Shown: in pieces, positions 43,970-53,402 of the stretch
How positions within the stretch are numbered: position 1 is the stretch's first letter
Layout: each line of letters opens with the position of its first letter
NCBI RefSeq assembly: GCF_002224245.2
Contig: NZ_NKHK02000002.1
Span: 124,001-188,000, forward strand
From: Moraxella sp. VT-16-12
Lineage (GTDB): Bacteria > Pseudomonadota > Gammaproteobacteria > Pseudomonadales > Moraxellaceae
Length of the DNA stretch: 64,000 bases
Reading direction: 5' to 3'
Position numbers and translations under genes: made by a program
Notes under the pieces: generated by a model
The model's input: only the letters and a program-made list of their open reading frames with translations
What the model was told of the DNA's origin: nothing
Database searches by the model: none

Positions 43970-45604
43970 ATGCAAAGTAACCCCACTGCCTTGATTGTTG
44001 ATGACGAAGTTGACCTTTGTCGTCTGATGCAAATCACCCTAACCAAAATGGGCATTCAAAGTGATGTGGCTTATGACATTCAGACCGCCAAGGATTGTTT
44101 GGCTCGTCGGGTTTATGATTTTTGTTTGACCGATTTGGCATTGCCTAACGGTTCTGGTATGGAGCTTGTTCAACAAATCACCAGCACCACTGACACGCCT
44201 GTGGCAGTCATCACCGCTCATGGTAATGACATGGTTGCCATTGAAGCAATGAAACTTGGGGCGTTTGATTTTGTCAATAAACCCCTAGAATTGCCACGTT
44301 TGCGTGTTTTGGTAGAATCTGCCCTAAAAGCTACCGCCGACATTCGAGCAAGCACGCCTGATAGCACGCCCACGACAGCCAGCACCCCAGAAACCCAAAC
44401 ACCAGCCACACCACCTGCTCAAAAATATCATGGCGACCATCTGCTAGATGAGCGACTGATTGGCGAAAGCTTGCCCATGCAACAACTTCGCACCACCATC
44501 AAAAAACTTGCTCGCTCCCAAGCCCCTGTATTTTTATGGGGTGGCTCAGGCACAGGTAAAGAAGTGGTTTCAAGACTCATCCACGATCTAAGTCCCCGCC
44601 GAGATGGTAGTTTCGTTCCTGTAAACTGTGGGGCAATACCGTCAGAGCTGATGGAAAGCGAGTTTTTTGGGCACAAAAAAGGCAGTTTTACAGGGGCGAC
44701 ATCAGACAAAATCGGTCTGTTTCAGCAAGCAGATGGGGGTACGCTGTTTTTAGATGAAGTGGCGGATTTGCCACTTGCCATGCAAGTCAAACTCCTGCGT
44801 GCCATCCAAGAAAAAACCGTGCGTGCCATCGGTGATACCAAAGAAGTGCCTGTGGACATTCGCATTGTTTGTGCCACACATAAAGACTTGGCAGCATTGG
44901 TGCAACAAGGGGCGTTTCGTCAAGATTTGTTCTATCGGATTAACGTCATTGAAGTCAAATTACCCTCTTTAAACGAACGCCGTGATGACATACCCATGCT
45001 GGCTCGACACTTTTTGGGCTTGATTGCCAAAGATTGGGGGTTGGATAATCTGTCTTTGGGCGATGATGCGATACGTACGTTATGTATGCACAATTTTAAA
45101 GGCAATGTGCGAGAATTACGCAATATCCTAGAACGTGCCGTAACACTGAGCGACAGTAGCGAGATAAATGCCCATCATCTCATGCTAGAAGATGATGATG
45201 TGGAAGTTTTAAGCTTTGATGAGCCAATGGAATACATGACCGATACAGGCATTGAATTGGTTTATGGTCAAAAATCACCCTATCACGATAGCCGACCCAC
45301 TTATACGCCACAGCCCATCATCAAAGACACCAAAACCACCTTTAAAACAGGGCTACAAATCACCGCCACTGCCAATTATGGCACCAAAAAGAGCGATGAA
45401 ACTGGTGAAACGCCCGACCCTACTCTACCCCAAGAAGGGTTAGAAGCCTACCTGTCCGAGCAAGAAAAACAGCTCATTGCCACCGCCTTGGTCAAATCTC
45501 ATGGCAACAAAACCCAAGCTGCCAAACTGCTTGGTATGACCTTTCGCCAGCTTCGCTATCGTATGGATAAACTTGGTTTGGGCAGTGATGATGACGAAGA
45601 TTAA
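43970..45604 (+). CDS. pilR: Sigma-54-dependent response regulator PilR
   Basis: 544 residues. Receiver domain with IVDDEVD and Asp55 (LTDLALPNGSG), then a Thr/Pro-rich linker, then the AAA+ domain: Walker A GGSGTGKE near 192, the sigma-54 contact loop as GSFTGA (consensus GAFTGA) near 240, Walker B GGTLFLDEVADLP, and the R-finger region REL(R)NILERAV. A Fis-type helix-turn-helix ends it (GNKTQAAKLLGMTFRQLRYRM). A linker of about 80 residues before the HTH is longer than in Pseudomonas. The target is expected to be the sigma-54 promoter of pilA at 36772-36787. Confidence 0.95.
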   Translation: MQSNPTALIVDDEVDLCRLMQITLTKMGIQSDVAYDIQTAKDCLARRVYDFCLTDLALPNGSGMELVQQITSTTDTPVAVITAHGNDMVAIEAMKLGAFDFVNKPLELPRLRVLVESALKATADIRASTPDSTPTTASTPETQTPATPPAQKYHGDHLLDERLIGESLPMQQLRTTIKKLARSQAPVFLWGGSGTGKEVVSRLIHDLSPRRDGSFVPVNCGAIPSELMESEFFGHKKGSFTGATSDKIGLFQQADGGTLFLDEVADLPLAMQVKLLRAIQEKTVRAIGDTKEVPVDIRIVCATHKDLAALVQQGAFRQDLFYRINVIEVKLPSLNERRDDIPMLARHFLGLIAKDWGLDNLSLGDDAIRTLCMHNFKGNVRELRNILERAVTLSDSSEINAHHLMLEDDDVEVLSFDEPMEYMTDTGIELVYGQKSPYHDSRPTYTPQPIIKDTKTTFKTGLQITATANYGTKKSDETGETPDPTLPQEGLEAYLSEQEKQLIATALVKSHGNKTQAAKLLGMTFRQLRYRMDKLGLGSDDDED

Positions 45605-45608
45605 ATGC

Positions 45609-45634
45609 AAAAAGGGCAAATCGCCCTTTTTTTA
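45609..45634 (+). terminator. Terminator after pilR
   Basis: AAAGGGC-AAATC-GCCCTTT hairpin with seven T following, five bases after the stop codon. Also suitable for the convergent protease gene. Confidence 0.9.
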
Positions 45635-45637
45635 TTT

Positions 45638-46918
45638 TTAGAATCCACCCACAGGGTCAATTTTTATGCCTTGTGGCAGTCTTGCCCCGCTCATTAGCAC
45701 CAAAGCTTGATGTAGCCAATCGTCTTGGGTGGCATAATAACGAGCCGTTGTGATATGATTGGTCAATGACACATCAGGCACAACGCCCACACCATCTATC
45801 TGCCCTTCATTAGCTGTCAAATAATGAGCCGTGGTCAGTTTAACCGCTTGGTTATCACCGATGGGTATGACCGACTGCACCGAGCCTTTGCCATAACTAC
45901 GTTCACCCACTACTAGGGCTCTTTTTTGAGCTTGCAAGCTACTGGCTAACACCTCAGACGCTGATGCAGAATAGCGATTTTGCAGTATCATGACGGGTAA
46001 TTCTGATAAAAATGGCACACCCTCAGTAGAAAGCACTTGCTCTATGCCATGTCGCCCTGCCACTTTTGCAACAGTTTGATTTTTCATAAACAAAGAAGCA
46101 ACCGCCCCCGCTGACTCTAACACCCCACCAGGATTATTGCGTACGTCCAAAATCACCCCTGCTATTGGCACATCTGCATGAGTCAAACTGTCTAAAATTT
46201 GCTCACGAGTATTGTTTTGAAACACAGGGATTTTAACCACCGCCATGCCATCATACATGGTGGTTTCTATGTTGGTTTTGACAGTATGGGTGCGCTGCAA
46301 CGTCATGGTTTTTTTTAAACGACCCGCCTTTGATATGGTGATGTCCACCTGCGTGCCTGCAATACCACTTAACATTTGTGCCACATCATTGGCTGATTGG
46401 GCATTGGTGAGTTTGGTTTCGCCCACTTGGTGCAGATAGTCCCCCACCATCACGCCCATATCTTTTGCAGGAGAGCCATCTGCCACCACATTGACCACCC
46501 AATGATTGTCAGCTTCTTGCCACACCACCGACAGCCCAACATTTGCCACATTGCCTGCGGTAAAGGATTTTAGGTTGTTAAAAGCAGTTTCGTCCAAAAA
46601 TTCAGCATGGCGGTCAAGTTTGGTCAGCATACCACCCATAGCATTTTTAAAAAGAAGCTCATCGCTGGTCTCTTCCACATATTCTCGACGCACCAAATCC
46701 ACCACTGACACAAAAGTTTTTAGGGTGTTGGGCGATAAAGCATTTAAAGGCACACGTCCTTGATGAAGTCCTTCTATGTCATGCAAAGGATTGGGTTTGG
46801 TTTGCAGCACCGTGAGTGTCATCTCATCGGTCGCACCAGCACCATCATCAGACTGTGCCATCACCAATGATGGCACTATGATGGCAATGATGGCTGTGAT
46901 GATTTTTTTTTGTATCAT
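45638..46918 (-). CDS. S41-family carboxy-terminal processing protease (CtpA-like)
   Basis: About 426 residues from ATG 46918, one base after the gpmI stop (TTG 46927 is an in-frame alternative). Signal peptide ends at VMA. A PDZ domain (FTAGNVANVGLSVVWQEAD, MGVMVGDYLHQVGE) precedes the peptidase domain: VILDVRNNPGGVLESA, the catalytic Ser in RYSASASEVLASSL, and the catalytic Lys in RSYGKGSVQSV. Acts in the periplasm on C-terminal ends of proteins. The close spacing suggests cotranscription with gpmI, an association also seen in other gammaproteobacteria. Confidence 0.92.
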   Translation of the reverse strand: MIQKKIITAIIAIIVPSLVMAQSDDGAGATDEMTLTVLQTKPNPLHDIEGLHQGRVPLNALSPNTLKTFVSVVDLVRREYVEETSDELLFKNAMGGMLTKLDRHAEFLDETAFNNLKSFTAGNVANVGLSVVWQEADNHWVVNVVADGSPAKDMGVMVGDYLHQVGETKLTNAQSANDVAQMLSGIAGTQVDITISKAGRLKKTMTLQRTHTVKTNIETTMYDGMAVVKIPVFQNNTREQILDSLTHADVPIAGVILDVRNNPGGVLESAGAVASLFMKNQTVAKVAGRHGIEQVLSTEGVPFLSELPVMILQNRYSASASEVLASSLQAQKRALVVGERSYGKGSVQSVIPIGDNQAVKLTTAHYLTANEGQIDGVGVVPDVSLTNHITTARYYATQDDWLHQALVLMSGARLPQGIKIDPVGGF

Positions 46919-46919
46919 G

Positions 46920-48473
46920 TTAGCCAACCAATAAACTTTCGCCTGTCATCTCGCTTGGCTTTTGCATACCCATCAGATACAGCAAAGTGGGAGCAACATC
47001 ACATAAACGCCCACCTGCTCGCACACTTACGTCTTTATCACCCACATAAATAAATGGCACAAATTCAGTTGTGTGCTGAGTATGTACCTGCCCACTATCA
47101 TAGTCCTGCATTTGTTCACAGTTGCCGTGGTCAGCAGTGATGAGTAGATGACCATTCATCTGGCGTACTGCACTTACTATCTCACCAATACAAGTATCCA
47201 CCGCTTCTACCGCTTTGACCGCCGCATCAAACACACCTGTATGCCCCACCATATCGCCATTGGCATAGTTGATGATGACCACATCAAACTCACCTGACAA
47301 TATCGCTTCTTTAAGTTTATCGGTTACTTCAAAAGCACTCATCTGGGGCTGTTCGTCGTAGGTTTTGACGTTGGGACTATTGACCAAAATTCGCTTTTCG
47401 CCCTCATACAGCTCTTCACGCCCACCACTAAAAAAGAAAGTAACGTGAGCATATTTTTCAGTTTCGGCAATGCGTAGCTGGGTTTTGCCGTGGTTTTGTA
47501 AATATTCACCCAAAGTGTTTGCCAAGCTGGTAGGATAATAAGCCACGGTTGTTTTATCGTTTTGCTCCAACTCATCAGAGTACTTGGTCATCATCACAAA
47601 AGCAGACAGATTTGGTATGACTTTACGCTCAAAACCATCAAAATCGGCATTGACAAAGGCTTGACTGATTTCTCTGGCTCGGTCGGCACGAAAATTCACA
47701 AAAATCACGCCATCATTATCAGCGATTACGCCGTTGTCATCAATGATGGTCGCTTGGATAAATTCGTCTGTCTCACCGAGCTCGTACGCCTGTGCCACAG
47801 CATCGCTTGCTGTGCCTGCTTGTCGCACCGCTTTTGCTTGGGTCAGCAGGTCATAAGCGGACTGTACTCTGTCCCATCGCTTATCTCTGTCCATCGCAAA
47901 AAAGCGTCCAATACAACTGGCGATTTTGGCTTCGGCTTGATAATCTTTGCTTAATTGTTGTAAATAATTTTCCAAATCCGCCACATAACCATCGGCAGAC
48001 TTAGGCGGTGTGTCTCGCCCGTCCAAGAACGCATGAACAAATACCTGACTTGCCCCTTGCTCTACCGCCAGTCGTGCAGCCGCTTTGATGTGGTCAATAT
48101 GAGCGTGCACACCCCCATCTGACAACAGACCCAAAATATGCACCGCACCTTCATTATCCACCGTATTTTTAACGGCAGTTGTCAGCACATCATTGTTAAA
48201 AAAATCGCCTGTGGCAATGTCATTCATGATGCGTGTAGAGTCTTGGAACAAAATTCGTCCTGCCCCCAAATTCATATGCCCCACTTCGGAGTTGCCAAAC
48301 TGACCATCAGGCAAACCCACATCCATACCAGAACCTGAAATCAGTCCATTAGGACAACTGGCAATCAAACCGTCCAAATTTGGGGTGTGTGCTGCATAAA
48401 CAGCGTTGTCTCGTGGGTCTTCTCGGTGTCCAATACCATCCAAAATCATCAGCACATGGGGGATTTTTTTCAT
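46920..48473 (-). CDS. gpmI: 2,3-bisphosphoglycerate-independent phosphoglycerate mutase
   Basis: 517 residues. Interconverts 3- and 2-phosphoglycerate using two manganese ions. Metal and phospho-Ser sites are visible: [25 protein letters not shown] (Ser nucleophile near residue 64), [18 protein letters not shown] as [22 protein letters not shown] and [11 protein letters not shown]. Complete, of normal length. Confidence 0.97.
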   Translation of the reverse strand: MKKIPHVLMILDGIGHREDPRDNAVYAAHTPNLDGLIASCPNGLISGSGMDVGLPDGQFGNSEVGHMNLGAGRILFQDSTRIMNDIATGDFFNNDVLTTAVKNTVDNEGAVHILGLLSDGGVHAHIDHIKAAARLAVEQGASQVFVHAFLDGRDTPPKSADGYVADLENYLQQLSKDYQAEAKIASCIGRFFAMDRDKRWDRVQSAYDLLTQAKAVRQAGTASDAVAQAYELGETDEFIQATIIDDNGVIADNDGVIFVNFRADRAREISQAFVNADFDGFERKVIPNLSAFVMMTKYSDELEQNDKTTVAYYPTSLANTLGEYLQNHGKTQLRIAETEKYAHVTFFFSGGREELYEGEKRILVNSPNVKTYDEQPQMSAFEVTDKLKEAILSGEFDVVIINYANGDMVGHTGVFDAAVKAVEAVDTCIGEIVSAVRQMNGHLLITADHGNCEQMQDYDSGQVHTQHTTEFVPFIYVGDKDVSVRAGGRLCDVAPTLLYLMGMQKPSEMTGESLLVG

Positions 48474-48593
48474 GGGTAAACCCTTTATTTACAAATTAAA
48501 AACATGATAAAACAATCGCCATTTTATCACAAAATACTCAGGCTTGTTAAACTTTTGTCATCACCACAGCCCCAAGAAAACTCACTTAAAATC

Positions 48594-48622
48594 TTGAAAA
48601 TGTCATTAATTTATCGTACAAT
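48594..48622 (+). promoter_or_regulatory. Promoter of the 6S RNA gene
   Basis: TTGAAA (48594-48599) and TACAAT (48617-48622) with 17-base spacing. The predicted transcription start near 48629 matches the expected 5' end of the 6S RNA. Confidence 0.75.
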
Positions 48623-48626
48623 GGCT

Positions 48627-48812
48627 TTACTGAAACATTCGCCAGTTGAGAATACACCTGAGCCGATAATCACACTTAAAGGGCGATGACTGTTTGTTGT
48701 GGTGTGTATGCCCGCATTCTTTGAATGTATCGGGAAACCTGAAACAACAAAGATTTGCCCGCCTTGAACTTCATGGTTCATGGGCAACACTTGACAGCGG
48801 TGTTTCGGTCTT
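48627..48812 (+). ncRNA. ssrS: 6S RNA
   Basis: About 185 bases with the conserved pieces of gammaproteobacterial 6S RNA in order: CCTGAGCCGATA near 48656-48667, and CGCCTTGAACTTCATGGTTC near 48760-48779 (E. coli has a similar CACCTTGAACCAAGGGTTCA). The two ends pair: ACTGAAACAT..CGC (from 48629) with GCGGTGTTTCGGT (to 48809), closing the long rod, and the middle forms the internal bulge mimicking an open promoter. 6S RNA binds the sigma-70 holoenzyme and reduces transcription in stationary phase. In E. coli it lies upstream of ygfA; here it precedes tRNA-Asn. Confidence 0.88.
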
Positions 48813-48867
48813 TTATGATTGTTATGGCAGATGATTTCATAAAATTTAAATTTTTTAAAAATTTTGC

Positions 48868-48895
48868 TTGACAACACAATAAAAATCTATATAAT
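48868..48895 (+). promoter_or_regulatory. Promoter of tRNA-Asn
   Basis: Perfect TTGACA at 48868-48873 and perfect TATAAT at 48890-48895, 16 bases apart, about 25 bases before the tRNA. Confidence 0.88.
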
Positions 48896-48919
48896 ACGCA
48901 ATCAATTGCTACAAGCTAT

Positions 48920-48995
48920 TCCCCAATAGCTCAGTCGGTAGAGCATCGGACTGTTAATCCGTGTGTCCCTGGTTCGAGCCCAGGTTGGGGAGCCA
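48920..48995 (+). tRNA. tRNA-Asn (GTT anticodon)
   Basis: 76 bases with encoded CCA. The acceptor stem TCCCCAA pairs with TTGGGGA, the D-arm is GCTC...GAGC, the anticodon loop CTGTTAA holds GTT, and the T-arm is CCTGG-TTCGAGC-CCAGG. It has its own promoter and terminator. Confidence 0.97.
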
Positions 48996-49002
48996 TATTT
49001 CA

Positions 49003-49033
49003 AAAAGCCTTTTCTAACGAAAGGGTTTTTTTA
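49003..49033 (+). terminator. Terminator after tRNA-Asn
   Basis: AAAGCCTTTTC-TAA-CGAAAGGGTTT forms a stem of about 10-11 pairs including G-U pairs, followed by a T run. Confidence 0.8.
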
Positions 49034-49196
49034 TTTTTTAAATTACACACCAAAAGACACAGATATGATAAATCCCATCACATTTAATTATGGTTATTTA
49101 ATTTTATGGCGAGATGATGGCTGTGGCTTGATTTTTTTGTATTTGTAGTTATTATAACAGCATATATATTTAGCATTTTATTTAAAGGACAATCAT

Positions 49197-50303
49197 TTGA
49201 CCATTTCACGCACCTTGCATTTTGACCTTAGCCCCCAAGAGCTTCGCACCTTGCTTGGCGAATACAATATCCACCTAAAATACCTACAAGACCGCCTTGA
49301 CATCAACATCATCAACCGTGGCAATGATTTTACCATCACAGGTGATTTGACCAAAGTGGAGCAAGGCGAGTATGTGTTGAGTGAGCTGTTTGAGCTTGCC
49401 AAAACCACTGATGACATCACGCCTGATGAACTGCATTTAATTATCCAAGCCAGTATCGCCCAAAACCCCACAAGCACAAACACTCACGCCCCCATCAGTC
49501 TTTCCACTCGCAAAGGCAAAATCACTCCCAAGGGGCATAATCAAGCCGAATATGTACGCAATATTTTATTATCCGACATCTCATTTGGTGTGGGACCTGC
49601 TGGTACAGGCAAAACTTATCTGGCGGTGGCGGTGGCAGTAGATATGCTAGAACGTGGCGAGATTGAGCGGATACTTTTGGTGCGACCTGCGGTAGAAGCA
49701 GGCGAAAAACTGGGCTTTTTGCCGGGGGATTTGACCCAAAAAATTGACCCTTATTTACGCCCTTTGTATGATGCTTTGTATGAAATGCTTGGTTTTGAAA
49801 AAGTGGGCAAACTGCTTGAACGCCAAATCATTGAAATCGCCCCACTTGCTTATATGCGGGGACGCACTTTAAACAACTCTTTTGTGATACTGGATGAAGC
49901 CCAAAACACCACGCCCGAACAGATGAAAATGTTTTTGACGCGGCTTGGCTTTGGCTCTCGTGCGGTGATTACAGGGGATACATCACAGGTGGATTTGCCA
50001 CGTGGGCACAAATCAGGATTGACCCAAGCCCTTAAAATTTTATCTAATATCAACGAAATACACATCACACAATTTACAAGCCGTGATGTGGTGCGACATC
50101 ATTTGGTACAAAAAATCATTGATGCTTATGACGCCCATGACATCATAGAAAACCAAGCCCAGAGCGAGCGGGCTGAGATTCGCAAAAAACAGCGTCAAGA
50201 ACAAGAGCTAAGCCGCACACTAAATGCCCTATCTTTTTTAAACAGCATGAGCAACAAAAAAGAAGACACCAGTACAGACAAAGGCACAACTGATGACCAA
50301 TAA
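49197..50303 (+). CDS. ybeZ: PhoH-like ATPase (YbeZ)
   Basis: 368 residues. Start is TTG, supported by AAAGGA 7 bases before it and no nearer ATG. Walker A FGVGPAGTGKTYLAVA near residue 128, Walker B FVILDEAQNTTPEQMK near 232, and TGDTSQVDLPRG. PhoH/YbeZ is an ATPase that partners the YbeY ribonuclease in rRNA maturation and ribosome quality control; ybeY overlaps its end here. The last ~50 residues are a charged tail. Confidence 0.94.
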   Translation: MTISRTLHFDLSPQELRTLLGEYNIHLKYLQDRLDINIINRGNDFTITGDLTKVEQGEYVLSELFELAKTTDDITPDELHLIIQASIAQNPTSTNTHAPISLSTRKGKITPKGHNQAEYVRNILLSDISFGVGPAGTGKTYLAVAVAVDMLERGEIERILLVRPAVEAGEKLGFLPGDLTQKIDPYLRPLYDALYEMLGFEKVGKLLERQIIEIAPLAYMRGRTLNNSFVILDEAQNTTPEQMKMFLTRLGFGSRAVITGDTSQVDLPRGHKSGLTQALKILSNINEIHITQFTSRDVVRHHLVQKIIDAYDAHDIIENQAQSERAEIRKKQRQEQELSRTLNALSFLNSMSNKKEDTSTDKGTTDDQ

Positions 50304-50850
50304 CACCGTTGAAATCAGCTTTGGCGATGACGTGTTGGCATTGGCAACATCGCCCTTGTATCAACAAACTCATTTAGCCAACATTCTTTATCATGTCCTG
50401 ACGTATATTGCCGATAAAATCACAAATGGTTTGGTGTTGCCTTATTTTATGTTTGATGACAGCTTAGATGGTCAAGACTGGATAAATTTGCCAAAATCCT
50501 TAGACATTTATATCTGCGACAGTGATGAAGGACGTGAGCTAAATTTGGACGCTCGTGGCAAAGATTATGCCACCAATATTCTATCTTACCCAAGTGGTCT
50601 GCCCAATGAGCTATTTACCGCCATGAAACAGATACCACTTGGTGAGTTGGTGATTTGTCATGATGTTTTGCTACGTGAAGCCACCGAGCAAGGCAAAAGC
50701 ATGGATAAACATCTTACTCATCTTGTGGTACATGGGATTTTACACCTATTGGGCTTTGACCATGAGCTTGGGCAAGATGAACAAGATGAAATGGAAGGTT
50801 TTGAGATAGAAATACTGGCAGGATTGGGGGTGGGCAACCCTTATGACTAA
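50293..50850 (+). CDS. ybeY: Endoribonuclease YbeY (16S rRNA maturation)
   Basis: 185 residues. The zinc site is HLVVHGILHLLGFDHE (three His) near residues 136-151, and YATNILSYPS corresponds to the conserved ATDVLSFP segment. YbeY trims the 3' end of 16S rRNA. The ATG overlaps ybeZ by 11 bases, so the two are translated together. Confidence 0.94.
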   Translation: MTNNTVEISFGDDVLALATSPLYQQTHLANILYHVLTYIADKITNGLVLPYFMFDDSLDGQDWINLPKSLDIYICDSDEGRELNLDARGKDYATNILSYPSGLPNELFTAMKQIPLGELVICHDVLLREATEQGKSMDKHLTHLVVHGILHLLGFDHELGQDEQDEMEGFEIEILAGLGVGNPYD

Positions 50851-50864
50851 ACTTATTTAAAGCA

Positions 50865-51128
50865 TTATTTTTCCAGATAAATGTAGGTGATGTCATCGTA
50901 TCCGCTTTTGATTGGCGTAACAGCATGAATGCTCCACCCCGCTTTGGTCAGAGCATATAAAGTCGTCTGTTTATAATTATCAGCATCGCCAATTTTACAA
51001 TTTATCTTGGTTAAAGGCTCAGTAGCATAAACCCCAAAACCATGACAAACAGCCACTTCCTTTGCCGTTGCCACACCACCAAACGCACCTGACAGCATGA
51101 TTGCTGTTGCCATAACACATCTTTTCAT
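50865..51128 (-). CDS. Small secreted hypothetical protein
   Basis: About 87 residues. GTG 51134 and ATG 51131 are possible starts, but GGGAG is best placed for ATG 51128. Signal peptide ends at TATA or ATAKE; the mature part is about 65 residues with two Cys (AVCHGFGVY, KINCKIGD), which may form a disulfide, and ends ITYIYLEK. No family recognised. It is convergent with ybeY and alone. Confidence 0.65.
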   Translation of the reverse strand: MKRCVMATAIMLSGAFGGVATAKEVAVCHGFGVYATEPLTKINCKIGDADNYKQTTLYALTKAGWSIHAVTPIKSGYDDITYIYLEK

Positions 51129-51182
51129 CATCACTCCCTAGCCATCAATTATAGCCAATCATAATTTGTTTAAAGTATCTTT

Positions 51183-52169
51183 TTATTTATCTGTAACTTT
51201 TTGCAAAATTTCATCCAAGCCTTCAATCTGTACTGTGCGATTAGGAAAAGGAATGTTAATCCCTGCCTCATCAAAGGCATATTTAATTGCTTCCAACAAA
51301 TCACACTGCATGGCAAACCATTTATCATTCGTTGTCCACAGATACATGGTCAGATTAACCGAGCTGTCTGCCAATTCCGTAACACGCACAATCGGCTCCT
51401 CAGGTGCTTTGAGTACCCCATCATGAGCATCAGCCAAATCCAACATAATACGCCGAGCAGTCCTAATATCACTATCATAACCAATCCCCACCATCACCTC
51501 TATTCGCCGATTGGGATAAGAGCTAAAATTGGTGGTGGCGGTGGTCATAATATCGCCATTTGGCACGATGATTTCATGATTATTGACAGTACGGATGCGA
51601 GTATTTACCAATGTAATCTCTTCTACTCGCCCTATTTTGCCTGCTATCTCCACACTATCACCACGGCGAAACGGACGAAAAATCACAATCAGCACACCTG
51701 CCGCCAAGTTAGAAACTTGGTCTTTTAAAGACACACCAATGGCAACTGTCAAAGCACCCAGCACCGCCACAAAAGATGTGGTGCTAATCCCAAGCTGATT
51801 TAAGGACGCCAGCACCACAGCCGCCAGCACCACTCCATAGAGCAAATTGCCCAAAAAACTGACTGCCGTGCCGTCCATAGAACTTCTTTGCATGGCACGT
51901 TTGGCGATATTGACAAAACGCTTACCTATCCATTTACCCACAAAAAAGATGATGACGGCAAGCAGCAGTTTCACCCCAAAACTTGTGGAGTTATTAATCA
52001 ATGTGGCAGTATCCACAGGAATGCCCAATAAATGCAAGGTATAATCGCTGGCTTGGGTAAGGTTTTCGGTGGTGTGAGTTACCACTTCTTTGGTTGCTTC
52101 TTTGACTGTTTCACTTGCCTGTGTTACGTCTTTAACAACATCATTGGTCGGTGCAGTTGTGTTTGTCAT
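51183..52169 (-). CDS. mscS: Small-conductance mechanosensitive channel MscS
   Basis: 328 residues. After an unusual polar N-terminal stretch of about 45 residues come three helices; the pore helix TM3 is GALTVAIGVSLKDQVSNLAAGVLIVIFRPF, with the Gly/Ala pattern and the Gln-Asn kink of MscS. The beta domain (GDSVEIAGKIGRVEEITLVNTRIRT, NHEIIVPNGDI) and the C-terminal cage follow. It opens on membrane tension to release solutes in hypo-osmotic shock. It lies 10 bases after the TonB-like gene. Confidence 0.94.
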   Translation of the reverse strand: MTNTTAPTNDVVKDVTQASETVKEATKEVVTHTTENLTQASDYTLHLLGIPVDTATLINNSTSFGVKLLLAVIIFFVGKWIGKRFVNIAKRAMQRSSMDGTAVSFLGNLLYGVVLAAVVLASLNQLGISTTSFVAVLGALTVAIGVSLKDQVSNLAAGVLIVIFRPFRRGDSVEIAGKIGRVEEITLVNTRIRTVNNHEIIVPNGDIMTTATTNFSSYPNRRIEVMVGIGYDSDIRTARRIMLDLADAHDGVLKAPEEPIVRVTELADSSVNLTMYLWTTNDKWFAMQCDLLEAIKYAFDEAGINIPFPNRTVQIEGLDEILQKVTDK

Positions 52170-52179
52170 AATACTTTCA

Positions 52180-53052
52180 TCAATAAGACACTTCTAGTTG
52201 GTCGCTATATCGCCAAGTACGAATAATCCGCAATTCGGTCAGCTCGCCCATATCAGCACTAAACTTGCCATAAGGAGCAGACTGTCGCACCGAATTTTTG
52301 GCGGCTTCATCCAAGATGGCAGAACCTGACGATTCTAAAAGCTGTATCGCTTTAACCTGACCATCTGATGACACCACCACCAATAAACGCACATCACCCA
52401 TGATGCCTTTGGTACGAGCTTGCTCAGGATAATACTGATTGGCGACACGCTCCACATGACGACGAAAATTCTCCAAATACGCTGCTGCTTTACCATGTGT
52501 GGTGGCGTTAGAATTGACCGTTTGTGTGTTGGTTTTGGAAGCAAAAACCTGCTGTTTTTGTGATAGCTGAGCTTCTAAGGTACGAATTTTCTTGCGAATG
52601 CGTTCTTCTTGTATGTCTAAGTCATCTTGTTTGTCTTCATGATCATTGTTGCTTTGGTCGTTTGTGTAGCGTACAGACAAAGTGGTTTTTAGATAGCTTT
52701 GTTGGTATGCCTGCTGACGAGCTTGTTTTTGTAAATCAATGATGTCTTGAGCATCTTCTACTTCATCAGAGCTGTCAGCAGAGATGTTGGTGGTTTCTTG
52801 GCGAAGCTGTTGGCGTACTTCTCCCCCACCTTCTTGGCTGGCGTTAGCAATAAAGCGAGCATCTTCATTTTTTTGAGTATTGGTTGTGAGGGCAATGGCG
52901 ACATCTTGTGCCATCTCATCAGGTGCAACACCCATACCAAAGCCTATCCCAAAAATCAAAAAAGCGTGCAACGCCACCGAAATGGCTGTCGCTACTGGTA
53001 TGTCCAATTTTGAAAATTGGTTAAATTTTTTGAGTAACACAGCAGATTTCAC
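52180..53052 (-). CDS. TonB-family energy-transducing protein
   Basis: 290 residues. One N-terminal membrane anchor (VATAISVALHAFLIFGIGFG) carries the His found in TonB anchors (SxxxH pattern). A long periplasmic helical region follows, with charged coiled-coil-like sequence (LDIQEERIRKKIRTLEAQLSQKQQ), and the C-terminal TonB domain reads YYPEQARTKGIMGDVRLLVVVSSDGQV and LLESSGSAILDEAA. Unlike classical TonB, the spacer is not Pro/Lys-rich. No exbBD or receptor adjoins it, so the partner is unknown. Followed directly by mscS. Confidence 0.85.
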   Translation of the reverse strand: MKSAVLLKKFNQFSKLDIPVATAISVALHAFLIFGIGFGMGVAPDEMAQDVAIALTTNTQKNEDARFIANASQEGGGEVRQQLRQETTNISADSSDEVEDAQDIIDLQKQARQQAYQQSYLKTTLSVRYTNDQSNNDHEDKQDDLDIQEERIRKKIRTLEAQLSQKQQVFASKTNTQTVNSNATTHGKAAAYLENFRRHVERVANQYYPEQARTKGIMGDVRLLVVVSSDGQVKAIQLLESSGSAILDEAAKNSVRQSAPYGKFSADMGELTELRIIRTWRYSDQLEVSY

Positions 53053-53067
53053 AATAGTCTCTTGTTT

Positions 53068-53367
53068 TTAATCATCGTCTATTCGTTCAAGTTCAAGACG
53101 ATAAATGTATCGCTCAAACCAAAATGGCATAAAAGGCAATAAAGATGCCACCAGTCCTATCACAAACACTTTAACCGACCAGCGTTTGACTTGGCAAGCC
53201 ACAAGTAACAACACCAAAAACCCCACAAACATCGCCCCATGAAACATACCTGCATAAGGCACCAAAACAGGTTGATGAAAAAAGTACTTTAAAGGCATGG
53301 CAATGCCAAGCAGCAACAAAAAAGACACCCCTTCCAAAAAGCTTACCAAGCGTAACACAGCAATCAT
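53068..53367 (-). CDS. DUF3817-family small membrane protein
   Basis: 99 residues with three hydrophobic helices. LVSFLEGVSFLLLLGIAMPLKY, the phrase YAGMFHGAMFVGFL and the end LPFMPFWFERYIYRLE are typical of DUF3817 integral membrane proteins. Function unknown. It sits between dsbD and the TonB-like gene on the same strand, 15 bases before the latter. Confidence 0.85.
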   Translation of the reverse strand: MIAVLRLVSFLEGVSFLLLLGIAMPLKYFFHQPVLVPYAGMFHGAMFVGFLVLLLVACQVKRWSVKVFVIGLVASLLPFMPFWFERYIYRLELERIDDD

Positions 53368-53402
53368 CTAAACCCCCAAATTACCTTTCATACATCAAAC
53401 CA

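Noticed and set aside
48611-48877. Minus-strand 88-residue open frame
   Set aside because: It lies over the 6S RNA and its promoter region; no RBS and no recognisable protein features.
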